DNA of 64,000 bases from Ceratothoa steindachneri (lineage: Eukaryota; Arthropoda; Malacostraca; Isopoda; Cymothoidae): contig OZ018331.1 of NCBI GenBank assembly GCA_963969495.1, positions 154,860,684-154,924,683 on the forward strand, read 5' to 3'. Below, piece after piece: positions 32,699-43,246 of this stretch. The notes beneath the pieces were generated by a model. That model made no database searches. It was not told where the DNA came from and saw only the letters and a list, made by a program, of their open reading frames with translations. Every line of letters starts with the position of its first letter. The stretch's first letter is position 1. Position numbers and translations under genes: made by a program.

Positions 32699-35215
32699 TC
32701 AAACCGAGTGCCACATGAAAGAAGTAGTCATATCGTGCATTTTGTTATATAAAATATTCTTGGTTAAATTATTCTTTTCGAGATTTGGTTTAAATTTTCC
32801 AGGAGTAGAAAATACATTATGAAGATTGATAGGTGTTATACATAATGATTCTAAATTCAAAGTATTCATTATTTCTTTAAATTTAATAAATTCTAAACCG
32901 TGTTGCAATAATTCTCCGCTGTTATAAATAAAATCTTTCGAAAGGTATTCGTTTTTAAACCAAAAATCCGCTAATTGATAATGTTTAACTGTCTTTAAAT
33001 GTTTTTCTCGAGTTAATCTATAAATTATATCATCGTCATCTTCTCCCCCTGCTCCTCCATTCTCTTCTGGAATAATATTGATCTCATTAGAAATCTTTCG
33101 GTTTTCCTCAAAGGGATAAGTATTTTCAGTTTCGTTCCATTTATACAATGAAGTAGGGCAAATTAATTGGAGAAAATTTCCAATTTTAGATTCCTTATAT
33201 AAATGACTTAAATCGTAAAGCTTTTCTACATTTTTTAAACCACTCAATAAAGCATAATGTCTGTACCGTCGGAAAAAGTTAGCAATACCCATCTTTTTGG
33301 AAAACCACGCCTTGTTACATTTTAATTGATCTTTGCAAAGATAACTCATTCGCTTTTCGAAAAGAATCGGATTTTTTTCATGCTCGATTCGTGTACTCGT
33401 CATGATTTTTGTTTTTTCATTTTGTAGACGCGTTTTTTTAAATAGTATCATCATATTTCTCAGTTTTTCGTGTTGTATATATTTATCGTTGAAAAAATGT
33501 GGGTAAAATAAAGAATGCATTAATGTTTCATGTCCGCCTATTACATTTCCCGAAATCATCCTCGAGTTTTCAAGAGCTTGATTAAAGAGTAAATCGTAAT
33601 CTATTGGATTTTGCGGTGGAAACTTAGCCAATACATTTTCTACGGGATGAACATAAAATGAAATTTGACTTACAATAGCGTTAGAATTTATAATTGGAAT
33701 AGAATCGCCGAAATGATTATATAATGCCGGTGGTCCTAAAAAAAATTTCAAACTCGCTAAATTCTTTTTAATCAAATATTCAGGAATGTTGATTTGATCC
33801 ACCGGAAAATACATAACGGATTTTGTTAAGTTGGTGTGATTATCATTCGGAGGGGTAACAATAGGTGAAATCATTTCGGTCGCTTCATTTCGTAATGATT
33901 CATTGAACTTTAATGTATGCGAAGTAGAAGTTGTATAAACACTTTTCGGTCTTAAGCCTAATATCGGTACTAAACCTGCAAAGGGGGTCGATTCGTCGTT
34001 TAAAACCACATTATATGAGTTTTGATGTGGACGACAAGAAAAATTTGAGTTATCATATGTTACAAACTTATCATCAACGTACGTTAATTTGCACGGATTA
34101 ACGCTACATTCGGTATATTTAAAATATTTAAAAGCGGATTGTGAAATGTTAAGTAATTTATTCCCAAAAATATCAATACTATTTGCACAATCGCATTTGA
34201 TTTGGTTTTTCAAAAAGAAATCTGGATCGTTAATCATTGATATATATTCATCGACAGACGCTCTATTTAATTTTTGTACCATGGTAGAATTTAGCATATC
34301 CGAATGATGCATTATTTTAGCGTCATTATTAATATCCTTTAAATGATTATCGTATTTCCAATTCCCTCCACTTTCTTTATATTTCGAAGGATTATAACGA
34401 CACGATATATTTTCTACGCAACCTTGACCATTAAAAAATATTGGATATTTGCAATGACATTTCCAATGTGAAAAATCAGTATAAATTAACATACCGGTAA
34501 CATTACTGCAAATATTATTATTATTATTCGACTTATTATCATCGTTCTGACTTCGTTGATTATTATCCTTTTGTTGTTGAAAAAAATGCAAATCTCTTTT
34601 GCTTCGTGGAACATAACAATATTTGTTTTCACTATTTAACCACATATTTCTATATAATCCTTGGGTGTTGCTAATCAAAATAGCATTCTTCGATTTGCAA
34701 ATTGAAAGGCAATCATCTTTTTTATCATTTAATAATAATAATGGTGAAGAACATTGTCGTAAAGTATTTCTAGATAATTTTTTACTCTCACGAATATATA
34801 AAATTTTTTCTTTAATATCGGAATGTCTTTCGTCACTAATATCATCATTATCATTAATTTCTTTCAAATCATTTTTTCTCTTCCTTTCTATGAGAAATTT
34901 ATTTACACTAATACTTTCAGAACCTGAATATCTCGGCAAATTAAAAATATTACCGTCTCTGGTAATATACGTTATATTTGGTCTATCGGATGCAAGAGAA
35001 ACATTTGATTTTGAAGCCATCTCAATTACGTTTTTTAGTTCTCGATTTAAAATTTGAGGCGTTAAATTGGTTTTATTTTTTACATGTTTAGCGGTAATAT
35101 CGTATAAATTCTTAGTTTTTCTCTCCCCAATCTGATTTATATTATCGTTTAGATAAAAGTAATACAATAGTGATAAAATAATTAAGAATGTCATGAATAG
35201 TAAAAGAGTATTCAT
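32699..35215 (-). CDS. Cys-rich virion protein resembling per os infectivity factors (PIF-1/2 type)
   Basis: Intact 838-codon gene. Residues about 5-21 form an N-terminal membrane anchor, followed by a long ectodomain. Cysteines at about 155, 169, 173, 200, 236, 253, 255, 266 and 272 follow an order typical of the PIF-1/PIF-2/PIF-3 group of baculoviruses and relatives. The pattern includes DC-SIC, an isolated YC, then C-x3-TG followed by W-x-C-x-C-xYP and a closing G-x-GC. PIF proteins form the envelope complex that starts infection of the gut. The protein is longer than a usual PIF-1 (about 500-600 aa), mainly through a C-terminal extension, so the exact orthologue is uncertain. It shares strand and close spacing (about 50 bases) with the next gene, 35264-36721. 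No break was seen. Confidence 0.55.
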   Translation of the reverse strand: MNTLLLFMTFLIILSLLYYFYLNDNINQIGERKTKNLYDITAKHVKNKTNLTPQILNRELKNVIEMASKSNVSLASDRPNITYITRDGNIFNLPRYSGSESISVNKFLIERKRKNDLKEINDNDDISDERHSDIKEKILYIRESKKLSRNTLRQCSSPLLLLNDKKDDCLSICKSKNAILISNTQGLYRNMWLNSENKYCYVPRSKRDLHFFQQQKDNNQRSQNDDNKSNNNNNICSNVTGMLIYTDFSHWKCHCKYPIFFNGQGCVENISCRYNPSKYKESGGNWKYDNHLKDINNDAKIMHHSDMLNSTMVQKLNRASVDEYISMINDPDFFLKNQIKCDCANSIDIFGNKLLNISQSAFKYFKYTECSVNPCKLTYVDDKFVTYDNSNFSCRPHQNSYNVVLNDESTPFAGLVPILGLRPKSVYTTSTSHTLKFNESLRNEATEMISPIVTPPNDNHTNLTKSVMYFPVDQINIPEYLIKKNLASLKFFLGPPALYNHFGDSIPIINSNAIVSQISFYVHPVENVLAKFPPQNPIDYDLLFNQALENSRMISGNVIGGHETLMHSLFYPHFFNDKYIQHEKLRNMMILFKKTRLQNEKTKIMTSTRIEHEKNPILFEKRMSYLCKDQLKCNKAWFSKKMGIANFFRRYRHYALLSGLKNVEKLYDLSHLYKESKIGNFLQLICPTSLYKWNETENTYPFEENRKISNEINIIPEENGGAGGEDDDDIIYRLTREKHLKTVKHYQLADFWFKNEYLSKDFIYNSGELLQHGLEFIKFKEIMNTLNLESLCITPINLHNVFSTPGKFKPNLEKNNLTKNILYNKMHDMTTSFMWHSV

Positions 35216-35263
35216 ATTCTAATTTAGTGACCCCCTCCCAAAAAAAAAAGGAAAAGGAGGAAT

Positions 35264-36721
35264 TTATAATAATAATTGATATTGTCTATTCTTCTTTTCA
35301 GTTATAAATCTTTTGTAATTCAAATAGTTTTCTGCGCTTTTCAAAGGTTCCCTCTTTTGAGAGTCGATAAAAGTTGAAAAATGATTTATTAAATCGTAAT
35401 AAGTTTTTCCTTTCATGAAAAAAGGAAAAAATATTTCAGATAGAAATTCTCTTAGGAATTCCAAATGTTTATTTATTATATCATCTTTAAATATAGGGTT
35501 AGTTTTATTTTCAAACGTGTATAATATCTCAGAGATTACATCTGCGTATTCAATATAGTCCGTACAAAAAATTAGTAGATCTTCGCGAGATATTAAACCG
35601 AAATATAATAGCATTAAACCCGAATAATATTTAATTTCACAGGAGGAATAACATAAATATAAATTCGGACACGCACAGCAGCAAAGTAACTCTTTGTCAT
35701 AAATATTGAAAAAAAAAAAACTTAGAATGCAGCTTTTCTTGTATAATTTTTTATATACAAAGTAAAAAATTAATCTGAAAAAAAAATTATCCATTAAGTG
35801 AGCTTCTCGTAACAATTGGTATAATTCGGCGACGAACTTTTTGTGAAAACCAATTTGATTTTCATAATTGTAAATCATTGAAAACGCATAGCCTTTAATT
35901 CTGGCTCGGCATTCTTCACAATAGTAGTATGTGTTATTATTCGTATATTTATTTATATTTGCTCTATTTTTATTCGAAATACTACCATGAATTAAACCTG
36001 TCATTTTTAAGGTGTCAAAATTTATATTTAAATGTGATAAAGATTCAACATGTAAATAATTTAAAGACTGTTTTTCAATTTCACAATTAATTCTCTTTTC
36101 CTCTTCCTCCTCCTGTTCATCTTCCTCATTTTCATTAGTAGTCCTTACTACTCCCCCTCTTAACTCTATATTTTTATCGTGCCGATACTTTGTATTATGC
36201 GTTAATAAATTGCTATAAACATCGGTCAGATAAATTAAGGACAAAATATTCGGGTATGTTTTCTCTCTAATATTTTCATTTCTGAATTTTTTTATTACAA
36301 AGGAGACTTGTTCTAACCAGTATAAATTAACTAAATTCTTATGAATATTTTCAAATGTATCCTTTTTAAAAATTTGTTGATAAGAATCAATAACATCTTC
36401 ACATACGTGATTTTCATCAATATCACCCTGAACTTCATTATGAAAGATTTTATAACTCTTATTTGGATTATCCTTTAATCTATGATACATGCATTCACTA
36501 GTAATATGATTTGTTTCCGAAGGAAGCACGATGGAAAAGGGATAAATATATCCATCTTGTGCTTTTTTTATATTAAATCGACAGTAACTTCCATATGTTA
36601 AAAGGCGATTTCCGGGTAAAAAATATCTCGCGTCGCAATTATCGTGATCCCAAATTGTGAACTTGATTTGAATTCTGTTGATATATTGCTCTGATGATGA
36701 TAACTTTGCTGCAGTAGCCAT
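35264..36721 (-). CDS. Hypothetical viral protein with zinc-ribbon-like Cys pairs, 485 aa
   Basis: Uninterrupted gene starting at ATG 36721-36719. There is an acidic run (poly-Glu) at about residues 198-210, a YYYCEECRA Cys pair at about 268-275, and a CCCAC...C...C cluster at about 348-365. Both clusters could bind zinc. No signal peptide. It lies upstream of, and in the same direction as, the PIF-like gene, and diverges from 36843-38873 across a 120-base AT-rich gap that must hold both promoters. Function unrecognised. Confidence 0.65.
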   Translation of the reverse strand: MATAAKLSSSEQYINRIQIKFTIWDHDNCDARYFLPGNRLLTYGSYCRFNIKKAQDGYIYPFSIVLPSETNHITSECMYHRLKDNPNKSYKIFHNEVQGDIDENHVCEDVIDSYQQIFKKDTFENIHKNLVNLYWLEQVSFVIKKFRNENIREKTYPNILSLIYLTDVYSNLLTHNTKYRHDKNIELRGGVVRTTNENEEDEQEEEEEKRINCEIEKQSLNYLHVESLSHLNINFDTLKMTGLIHGSISNKNRANINKYTNNNTYYYCEECRARIKGYAFSMIYNYENQIGFHKKFVAELYQLLREAHLMDNFFFRLIFYFVYKKLYKKSCILSFFFFNIYDKELLCCCACPNLYLCYSSCEIKYYSGLMLLYFGLISREDLLIFCTDYIEYADVISEILYTFENKTNPIFKDDIINKHLEFLREFLSEIFFPFFMKGKTYYDLINHFSTFIDSQKREPLKSAENYLNYKRFITEKKNRQYQLLL

Positions 36722-36842
36722 ATTTAAATATTAATCTTTTCTTTTTTTTTACATAAACATAAATGTTTTTTTAATAACAAATAAAAATTTAAAAAAAAAT
36801 AGTTATTTAAATAGATCTTGTGAATTCTAATAAATAAAATCA

Positions 36843-38873
36843 ATGAAAACTATTCTTTTTTTACACTCGAATGAAGGCAAAAAAAACATTTCAATGTTAA
36901 ATTCTGGGGTATTAAGAATTTTACTCGTTGAAACTTCAGTTGATATAGAAAAATTTAAAAAGGATCCTTCGTCGTTGTCAATATTGGATAAAAAAAAATG
37001 GAATGAATTTAAAAAATATCTTCATATTAACAATATAGAGAATGACGATAATTTCTTCAATACATCTTCGGAAGCGGTGATTTTTTCCACCACAATAATT
37101 GGAAATAACAATTTTTATATTCTAAACAAATCTGGATACGGGGAAAATATTGAACGATGTATACTCAATCGTAAAATGAAAAAAATAAACTTGCGTTCTT
37201 TAATTAACCAATTGTTAGTCGAAAGAAACGTTCTTGAAGAAAATGAACACGATTACGAAGCTTTATTAAAAAAAATTGAAATGATTAAACATTACGTTCC
37301 TTTAACATTTCAAATCAACAATATCAATTCTAATAGAAAATTATCATCGTTTCCTTATTTGAAAAAATATCCTTTAATATTATTATTAAATGCCCTGAAT
37401 GGATCTTTGGAAATTATGGTGAAAATGGATGATCCTTTGCAAAAGAAAGTAGATAGAATATTTTTACCCAGCGATTTTAAATACGGAAAATATATGGTAA
37501 TGAGAGCGCTGATGATTATTAAATTATTTATTTGTGGAATAATCAATATAGCTAAAAATTATTATCAAGATAATGATTTAGCACTGATGATAAAAAATGA
37601 TCTTAAGAATTTTATGTTAATTTATCATGCGGAAATGATGAATCCTATAAAGAAAAACGACCAATTATATTTTAAGGAAAAACACAATTTTTTATGGTTT
37701 ATTAATCATATAAATGAATGCCCCTCGGAAAATCATGAAAATATTGTTATAGGACTATTTTCCGATTGCATTCTTAGCGTAGAAACTAAAGCGAAGTTAA
37801 TGAAAATGATTCAAGAGAAAGAATTTAATAATTTAATATTTGATGAACTAATAAATTCTAATAAGGAAGAGAGAGAGAGAGATTTCGAACGATTTTATTG
37901 GTGGGAAGACAAGAAAAACACTCTCGATATGTATCTCCATGGTGAAAAGCGTGATATATCTTTTTATAATTTTATGTTAGCTCCTTATTATTATTTATGG
38001 GGGAGTTTATTCTTACTTTCAGATTACGAATTTTCATATCGTCTCTTAGATCATAATACTACATACAATAATTATGAAATGTTATCTGTTTTTTTACAAA
38101 AACATATTTTTACCCTTTTAGGGTGCATTAATTGTGAAGAAAATTATTTATTGAAATTCGTCAATGGATTTGAAACAAGTGCTTTAATAACGTATGCTTT
38201 AAAAAATGATCACAACTATGATAGCGAAAATAATAATAATAATAATAATAACACAAAAATTCGAGAAGATTTGCATTTAGGAGCTATAAAAGAAATTTTT
38301 AAAATGGAACCAAGCGAAACAACCTGGAAAATTAATTTAAATTATCTCTGTTACATTTATTTATTGTTAATTTCTTTACCCGATAATGAAGCTCAAAAAA
38401 TGCTTTTAAATCAACATTCAATAATATTATTTAAACATTCATTATTTTATAAATTTTGCATTAAAATTGCCCTGTGGTTACTTAGAAATATAATCAATGT
38501 AACAAAACTCATAGAGAACGAAGAAACTCAATCGCAAAAATTAATATATCCACTCACAAATATAATGAAAGTAGAAGAAATAAAAGAATGCGAAGAAATA
38601 TTTAATAAACTGATGGAAGAGATTGATTTAATTTCCTTTCACGAATATTTGATTAAGAAAAAATTTTACAACTTACATATATTCATGAATAAGCAGAATC
38701 TTTTACCAAAAGATATTTCAAAAAAGAATAAAACAAAAATTCAAATACAAAGTTCTAATTTGAAATCAGAAATTGATTTAGAAAATGCAAATTTTATTCC
38801 TTTTTTTGAAGCTGAAATTTCTACCTCACGTCCTCACCTCGCCCCTATTTCTAATGCCGATGGTGAAGAGTGA
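36843..38873 (+). CDS. Hypothetical viral protein, 676 aa
   Basis: Uninterrupted gene starting at ATG 36843. It is predicted to be mostly helical with several long hydrophobic stretches in the C-terminal half (about residues 495-560), but no clear membrane topology. An Asn run occurs at about residues 463-471. By eye it has the same size and a loosely similar C-terminal pattern as the 46936-48951 product, including a W-x-EDKK string, but homology is unproven. It is followed after 85 bases by the TFIIB-like gene in the same direction. Function unknown. Confidence 0.7.
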   Translation: MKTILFLHSNEGKKNISMLNSGVLRILLVETSVDIEKFKKDPSSLSILDKKKWNEFKKYLHINNIENDDNFFNTSSEAVIFSTTIIGNNNFYILNKSGYGENIERCILNRKMKKINLRSLINQLLVERNVLEENEHDYEALLKKIEMIKHYVPLTFQINNINSNRKLSSFPYLKKYPLILLLNALNGSLEIMVKMDDPLQKKVDRIFLPSDFKYGKYMVMRALMIIKLFICGIINIAKNYYQDNDLALMIKNDLKNFMLIYHAEMMNPIKKNDQLYFKEKHNFLWFINHINECPSENHENIVIGLFSDCILSVETKAKLMKMIQEKEFNNLIFDELINSNKEERERDFERFYWWEDKKNTLDMYLHGEKRDISFYNFMLAPYYYLWGSLFLLSDYEFSYRLLDHNTTYNNYEMLSVFLQKHIFTLLGCINCEENYLLKFVNGFETSALITYALKNDHNYDSENNNNNNNNTKIREDLHLGAIKEIFKMEPSETTWKINLNYLCYIYLLLISLPDNEAQKMLLNQHSIILFKHSLFYKFCIKIALWLLRNIINVTKLIENEETQSQKLIYPLTNIMKVEEIKECEEIFNKLMEEIDLISFHEYLIKKKFYNLHIFMNKQNLLPKDISKKNKTKIQIQSSNLKSEIDLENANFIPFFEAEISTSRPHLAPISNADGEE

Positions 38874-38958
38874 GTATAAAAGCAGTAAAAAATTTATTAT
38901 TATTTCATTATTGATCAGAAATCAGAGAATATAACGTCGGATCGGCTTATGTGGAGAA

Positions 38959-40614
38959 ATGTTTTTTCCAGAGTCCTCGGGAAAATGTTCGAATTCAAAC
39001 ATTAAAAATAATTACACTTCCAAGAAATTTAAGCAATACCTTAAAAAAGAGTTTCCTTATAATCATTCGTTTTGTCACAAATATTTTAAAACTGTATTTA
39101 AAAATTCAATAGAAAATACACGACGGGAAGAAGAGAAAGAAGAAAAAAGGGGGGAAAAGCATCATATAGAGAACCGTAACTGCGTTATAGAGGAGACAAA
39201 AAATGAGAGTGATAATGAAAGCGAAAAAGAAGATCAAGAAGATGAAGACGGAGAAATAAATGAATTAGAGAAAAAATATTTTCCTCCAAAAGATGATTAT
39301 AAAAGATTTTTTATCCCAAGAAATTATTATATCGATAAAATCAGTAATAATTATGACTCTCCTCGCAGAAGAAAAAATTCCAAGGAATTAATCAATTTGA
39401 CAGGATGCACTATAATAAATGAAGAGGGAAAATTACTTACTCAAGGAGGCGACGACGAAAAATATTGGCGGGACAAAATCTTTTTCAATCTTACTACGAA
39501 CAAGCATCACAAAAATGATAAAAATTTACACAATGAAGCGATAGGTGTTCTTATACAGGAAAATTTTAATAATAGCGAAAAAAAAATAATTTTTAAATTT
39601 CATAATAAAATTTATAAAATTTTATCGACCTTCGTTGATAATAAATATCGACAGAATAAATTTATGTCTATAAGGAGGTGCAACAGCGATAAATTCATAA
39701 TATCGCTAATGAGAAAATGTTTGACTATCATTAATTCTCTCAATCAAGTAATTTTCAATGAGAATCGACAAATAAACGTCATAGAATGCGCCCTTGATAT
39801 TTTCAATTTAAGGCTTAATCAAGTGAAGCTTAAAAGAATTCGTATTCCTAATCAACAAATTTATTGGTGTATAACGGCTGCTTTGTTAAAATTAGAAGAG
39901 TACGATGTCATATTACATAAACAAATTTCGTTCGATACCAAATTTTGTCAATTTATTACCCATTTAAACGACCCTACCCTATCGAAAAAATTAAAAAATG
40001 TTAATAACGCTATCTTTCTCATTTATCGTCTTGCTTACCAGGTCAAATTAAATCCGAAATTTATTCAAAAATCGATTAACATTTATAATAATTTAAGGAC
40101 TTGCGATATACTAAAACAGAAAACTCCCAAAAATTTAGCTTTAGCTGTTTTATCATATACTCATCCGAAAATTACAAAGGAGGTAATAAAACTAAGTAAC
40201 GAATCTTCGATAAAAACAATTCGTTTTTATATCAAAAACTATTTGTTAACAATTACTAATTATAATCATTTTTTTTTAAATACAAATTCTGCCCACAAAA
40301 AACAAAAATACAATATACATTTTCAAATAAAAATTATGTTGATGTATTTATTAAGAAAAACTTCGTTAAAAATAACTTGTTTAACTGATCTAAAAAAACT
40401 TTTAAATTTTCTTTCCGATATATGTATTATGAAAAAAGGAATTCCATATTTAAATATTAAGCGGTGTTACGATGATTTTTATTATCTTTTTGATCCTATT
40501 GATAAACGTCTATTGTGCAATAAGATTTATTTCGGTTTAACTAGTAAGGAAAAAGAAACAACAAAAATTTCATGTTCCTCGAGAAATTTTATGAACGTAG
40601 ATTATGTGATTTAA
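38959..40614 (+). CDS. Probable TFIIB-like transcription factor, 551 aa
   Basis: TFIIB bridges TBP-bound promoters and RNA polymerase II. The usual order is zinc ribbon, B-reader with an E-W-R motif, and two cyclin folds. Here residues about 146-175 read LTGC-II-EEGK followed by EKYWRD, like the end of a zinc ribbon and the B-reader, though the full Cys set is absent. Residues about 245-335 and 345-430 look like two cyclin repeats. The second contains TPKNLALAVLSY and SIKTIRFYIKNYL, matching the A-x-A-x-x-Y and TIR--YK pattern of the TFIIB core. An N-terminal acidic segment (53-105) is extra. The 3' end overlaps by four bases the convergent gene 40611-41459. It would be a virus-encoded initiation factor. 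Alternatives are another cyclin-fold protein. The gene is intact. Confidence 0.5.
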   Translation: MFFPESSGKCSNSNIKNNYTSKKFKQYLKKEFPYNHSFCHKYFKTVFKNSIENTRREEEKEEKRGEKHHIENRNCVIEETKNESDNESEKEDQEDEDGEINELEKKYFPPKDDYKRFFIPRNYYIDKISNNYDSPRRRKNSKELINLTGCTIINEEGKLLTQGGDDEKYWRDKIFFNLTTNKHHKNDKNLHNEAIGVLIQENFNNSEKKIIFKFHNKIYKILSTFVDNKYRQNKFMSIRRCNSDKFIISLMRKCLTIINSLNQVIFNENRQINVIECALDIFNLRLNQVKLKRIRIPNQQIYWCITAALLKLEEYDVILHKQISFDTKFCQFITHLNDPTLSKKLKNVNNAIFLIYRLAYQVKLNPKFIQKSINIYNNLRTCDILKQKTPKNLALAVLSYTHPKITKEVIKLSNESSIKTIRFYIKNYLLTITNYNHFFLNTNSAHKKQKYNIHFQIKIMLMYLLRKTSLKITCLTDLKKLLNFLSDICIMKKGIPYLNIKRCYDDFYYLFDPIDKRLLCNKIYFGLTSKEKETTKISCSSRNFMNVDYVI

Positions 40615-41459
40615 CCTAACTTGTTAACTTGTTGATTTTTACAAATAACCGTATGTGGGATACTTCTGTTTTTCATCGCGTTAGTGAATAAATCGGGTCT
40701 TTTTGAACGTAAACTCGTCACCTGAGATCTTTTAATAATCACATCATCTATTTTATATTCTCCATCTTGTAAACAGGTACAGGGATCGTTTTCAATGATT
40801 TCCCCGGATTTATTTAAAATGTATATTGAATTCGACGGTTTATTTTTACTTGTGATCATAATAGGGGGTACCCCGTATAGTGGTGAGTGTAAGATATTTA
40901 TACCCGGTTTATGAATATCCAGAACAAAATGAGAAGTAGATTGTGGATTAGGCGGAGTATTTAAAATATTTTCATGATTAGAACACGCACAAAATGCTAA
41001 TTGAGGATTATTTTTTAGTACTTGTTCATTTCCGTAATTTCCGTGAATATTAGTATAAACTATAGGAAACTTTGTACAAGATTCAGTAAAGAATAATTTA
41101 TCATTATCATTATTAGATTTTAAATCCTTTTCTATTTTTTCTCCTAGTTTATTCGCTTCTTCTGGTTGCCATACAGTTTGTAATTCTTCTTTTGATAAAC
41201 CAAAATTTTTATTGATATAAGCACCGTTTGGTAATATGAAAATAGTTTTCTTAGCGAGGAAATTTAAATTATTATTATTTTTACAATCATATTGTCTAAA
41301 AAAATTTGTAATTGAATCACTAAATAATTTTATATCCATATTGATATTAAATTCTTCTTGTGAATATTTTAATGAATTAAAAACACGTAATATTTGATTT
41401 TTTTTACTAACACAGAAATAAAATAGGACCAGAAGAAAAATAAGAAATAAAATTATCAT
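40611..41459 (-). CDS. Membrane-anchored virion-type protein, 282 aa
   Basis: Intact gene with a hydrophobic N-terminal anchor (residues about 1-17) and a Cys-containing ectodomain. Cys positions include the FCAC and DPCTC motifs and a C-terminal IC. The layout (short N-terminal anchor, paired Cys) is like the small PIF proteins, but I see no family-defining motif, so it stays hypothetical. It is convergent with, and overlaps by four bases, the TFIIB-like gene. Confidence 0.6.
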   Translation of the reverse strand: MIILFLIFLLVLFYFCVSKKNQILRVFNSLKYSQEEFNINMDIKLFSDSITNFFRQYDCKNNNNLNFLAKKTIFILPNGAYINKNFGLSKEELQTVWQPEEANKLGEKIEKDLKSNNDNDKLFFTESCTKFPIVYTNIHGNYGNEQVLKNNPQLAFCACSNHENILNTPPNPQSTSHFVLDIHKPGINILHSPLYGVPPIMITSKNKPSNSIYILNKSGEIIENDPCTCLQDGEYKIDDVIIKRSQVTSLRSKRPDLFTNAMKNRSIPHTVICKNQQVNKLG

Positions 41460-41764
41460 TGTTAATAATATCGATTGAAAAAAAAATTGTGAGAAAAAAA
41501 ATTTACATTTAATCTGTGAACCGAACCGATACCAGCACTATAAAAAAAAACAAATCGCCAGATATTGTTCACTAACAGGCGAGCTCTCGCATCAGTAAGC
41601 TGCAAATGTGGTCACTTATGAGGAAACATGTGTTTGCTCAGGGGGGACGGTTAAAAATAAAAAAAAGCCGCTTTGAATCAAGTTTTAAGAAGGAATACAT
41701 AATATTTTTGTCCCTCTTTTTCTAGAAAAAGACAGTTGATAAAATAAAATAACTTCGCAAAATA
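41460..41764. promoter_or_regulatory. Divergent intergenic region, partly GC-richer
   Basis: A 300-base gap between divergent genes. TATAAAAAAA occurs at about 41540. The stretch 41520-41660 has higher GC than its surroundings and includes AGGCGAGCTCTCGC and a G-run, unlike the viral DNA, so it may be a small insertion of host sequence. No ORF. Confidence 0.3.
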
Positions 41765-43135
41765 ATGAATTCAATATCAGAACTTGAAAATAAAATGAAT
41801 GGATTAAACTTTCGCAAATGTGAAAGTCGAAGTTCATCCTCCGATTCTTCTTCCTCGTCATCATCGACATCATCATCGTGGTCATCATCGTCATCATCAT
41901 CGTCATCATCATCGTCATCGTCGTCATCGTCATCGTCGTCGCAATCTTCCGTGTCTTCAACCGTTTCCTCAAATTGTTCAAAATCCTACCGTAAAAGAAA
42001 TAACAAAAGATTTTTGCAAGAAGATGATGAAAGTTCTCCTTTTAAAAAAAAGTTGAGAATTACTGGTGAAAATGACGGCAGTGAAAATGACGGCTGTGAA
42101 ATTACCTACGAAATTTATAATTATGAACTGTTTAATCGTATAAAAACTATTGTCATTGAAGAAAATCAAACTAGCATGCAATTTGAATCAGAAGAAGTGT
42201 TTATTGAATTCATAACAGAATTATTTAAACTGAAAATTTTTTATTATGATTTGTTAATTGAATATTTCGCTATTACCATAGGTGATAAAATTCAAAGAAT
42301 CACAGTTAACCTTAATGTTAAAGAGAAACTCGCAATCTGGCAACGTTATCCGTTTGTAAATATTGAATATGTGTGTGAAAGGGTCATTTTATTTTATTTA
42401 GAAAAATTAAGTAGTAGTTTTAATAGCATTGTGTATTGTTTCAAATTAATGCATGAAAAATTATATCAACATGATTCACTTGTCTTTTCTGATATTATGG
42501 GATCAATTTTTTTTAATGACTCAAATTTGTATCAAGCTTCTGAATATTATTTCAAATACTTCAGTAAATTGGACGACAAGGATAGATTTAAAGAATCTTT
42601 AAAATATTGTGCAAATCTTACCTCTGATGCCAGTTTAAATTTTAAGAGAACTTTTGATAACAGTAATGTTCACATTTTTTATAATTATAGGAAAAAAGGA
42701 AATCAATTTTACAGGAAAAATGATAGAGTGCCTATAATTTCTGTACTTCCCTGGGAAAATGAAATATCGGCAAAGTTTTGGTTTCTTTTAAAAATGAATA
42801 GAGATAATGGATGTAGAATTTTAACAACTTCTTTTTTATTGAATAATGATGATCGTTCAACTTGCTGTTTTCCGGATAATGATAACGAAACGTTATGTAT
42901 TTGGGATGACTGTAATGCATTAAATTCGGAAAAATTCCAGGAAAAAATATTGCAACATTTTGTTTCTAATAAATACTCTTGGAATTTTTTAATTGTAAAT
43001 ATGAATTCGAAAATTGGATTTTTTCCTTCTCTTTTAACTAAATTTCATTCTTTCATTCTAACATTGGATCGCAAAAATCACATTTTAAAAGAAGTTATTC
43101 ATACTCTGGTATCAACGAGAGGTTTTTTTTCTTAA
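41765..43135 (+). CDS. Paralogous family member 1 (IxDDCNA family), 456 aa
   Basis: Intact gene. Residues about 20-62 are nearly all Ser, encoded by a TCATCATCG-type repeat, then a basic stretch and a conserved domain from about residue 115 to the end. Compared with its two neighbours (43247-44398 and 49202-50574), it shares YNYELFN near the domain start, EYFAITIGD, a WxxYPFVN string, a FWFLLKMN string, and ETLCIWDDCNALN near the end. The last motif resembles a Walker B strand (hydrophobics then DD), but no Walker A loop was seen. Function unknown. Tandem duplication produced the family. Confidence 0.7.
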   Translation: MNSISELENKMNGLNFRKCESRSSSSDSSSSSSSTSSSWSSSSSSSSSSSSSSSSSSSSQSSVSSTVSSNCSKSYRKRNNKRFLQEDDESSPFKKKLRITGENDGSENDGCEITYEIYNYELFNRIKTIVIEENQTSMQFESEEVFIEFITELFKLKIFYYDLLIEYFAITIGDKIQRITVNLNVKEKLAIWQRYPFVNIEYVCERVILFYLEKLSSSFNSIVYCFKLMHEKLYQHDSLVFSDIMGSIFFNDSNLYQASEYYFKYFSKLDDKDRFKESLKYCANLTSDASLNFKRTFDNSNVHIFYNYRKKGNQFYRKNDRVPIISVLPWENEISAKFWFLLKMNRDNGCRILTTSFLLNNDDRSTCCFPDNDNETLCIWDDCNALNSEKFQEKILQHFVSNKYSWNFLIVNMNSKIGFFPSLLTKFHSFILTLDRKNHILKEVIHTLVSTRGFFS

Positions 43136-43246
43136 TAAATCTTTTTTTTCAAGATCTCAATGAATTATTTAAGTAATTTTTTTTCATTTTTCTCGCTTCA
43201 AAAATTGTTATTAATATAGAAAAAGGATATTATTACAAAAATCAAC

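Noticed and set aside
41820..42056. His/Arg-rich open frame and a Met/Thr-rich minus-strand frame in the TCATCATCG tract
   Set aside because: Both are other-frame shadows of the poly-Ser repeat in the 456-aa gene.
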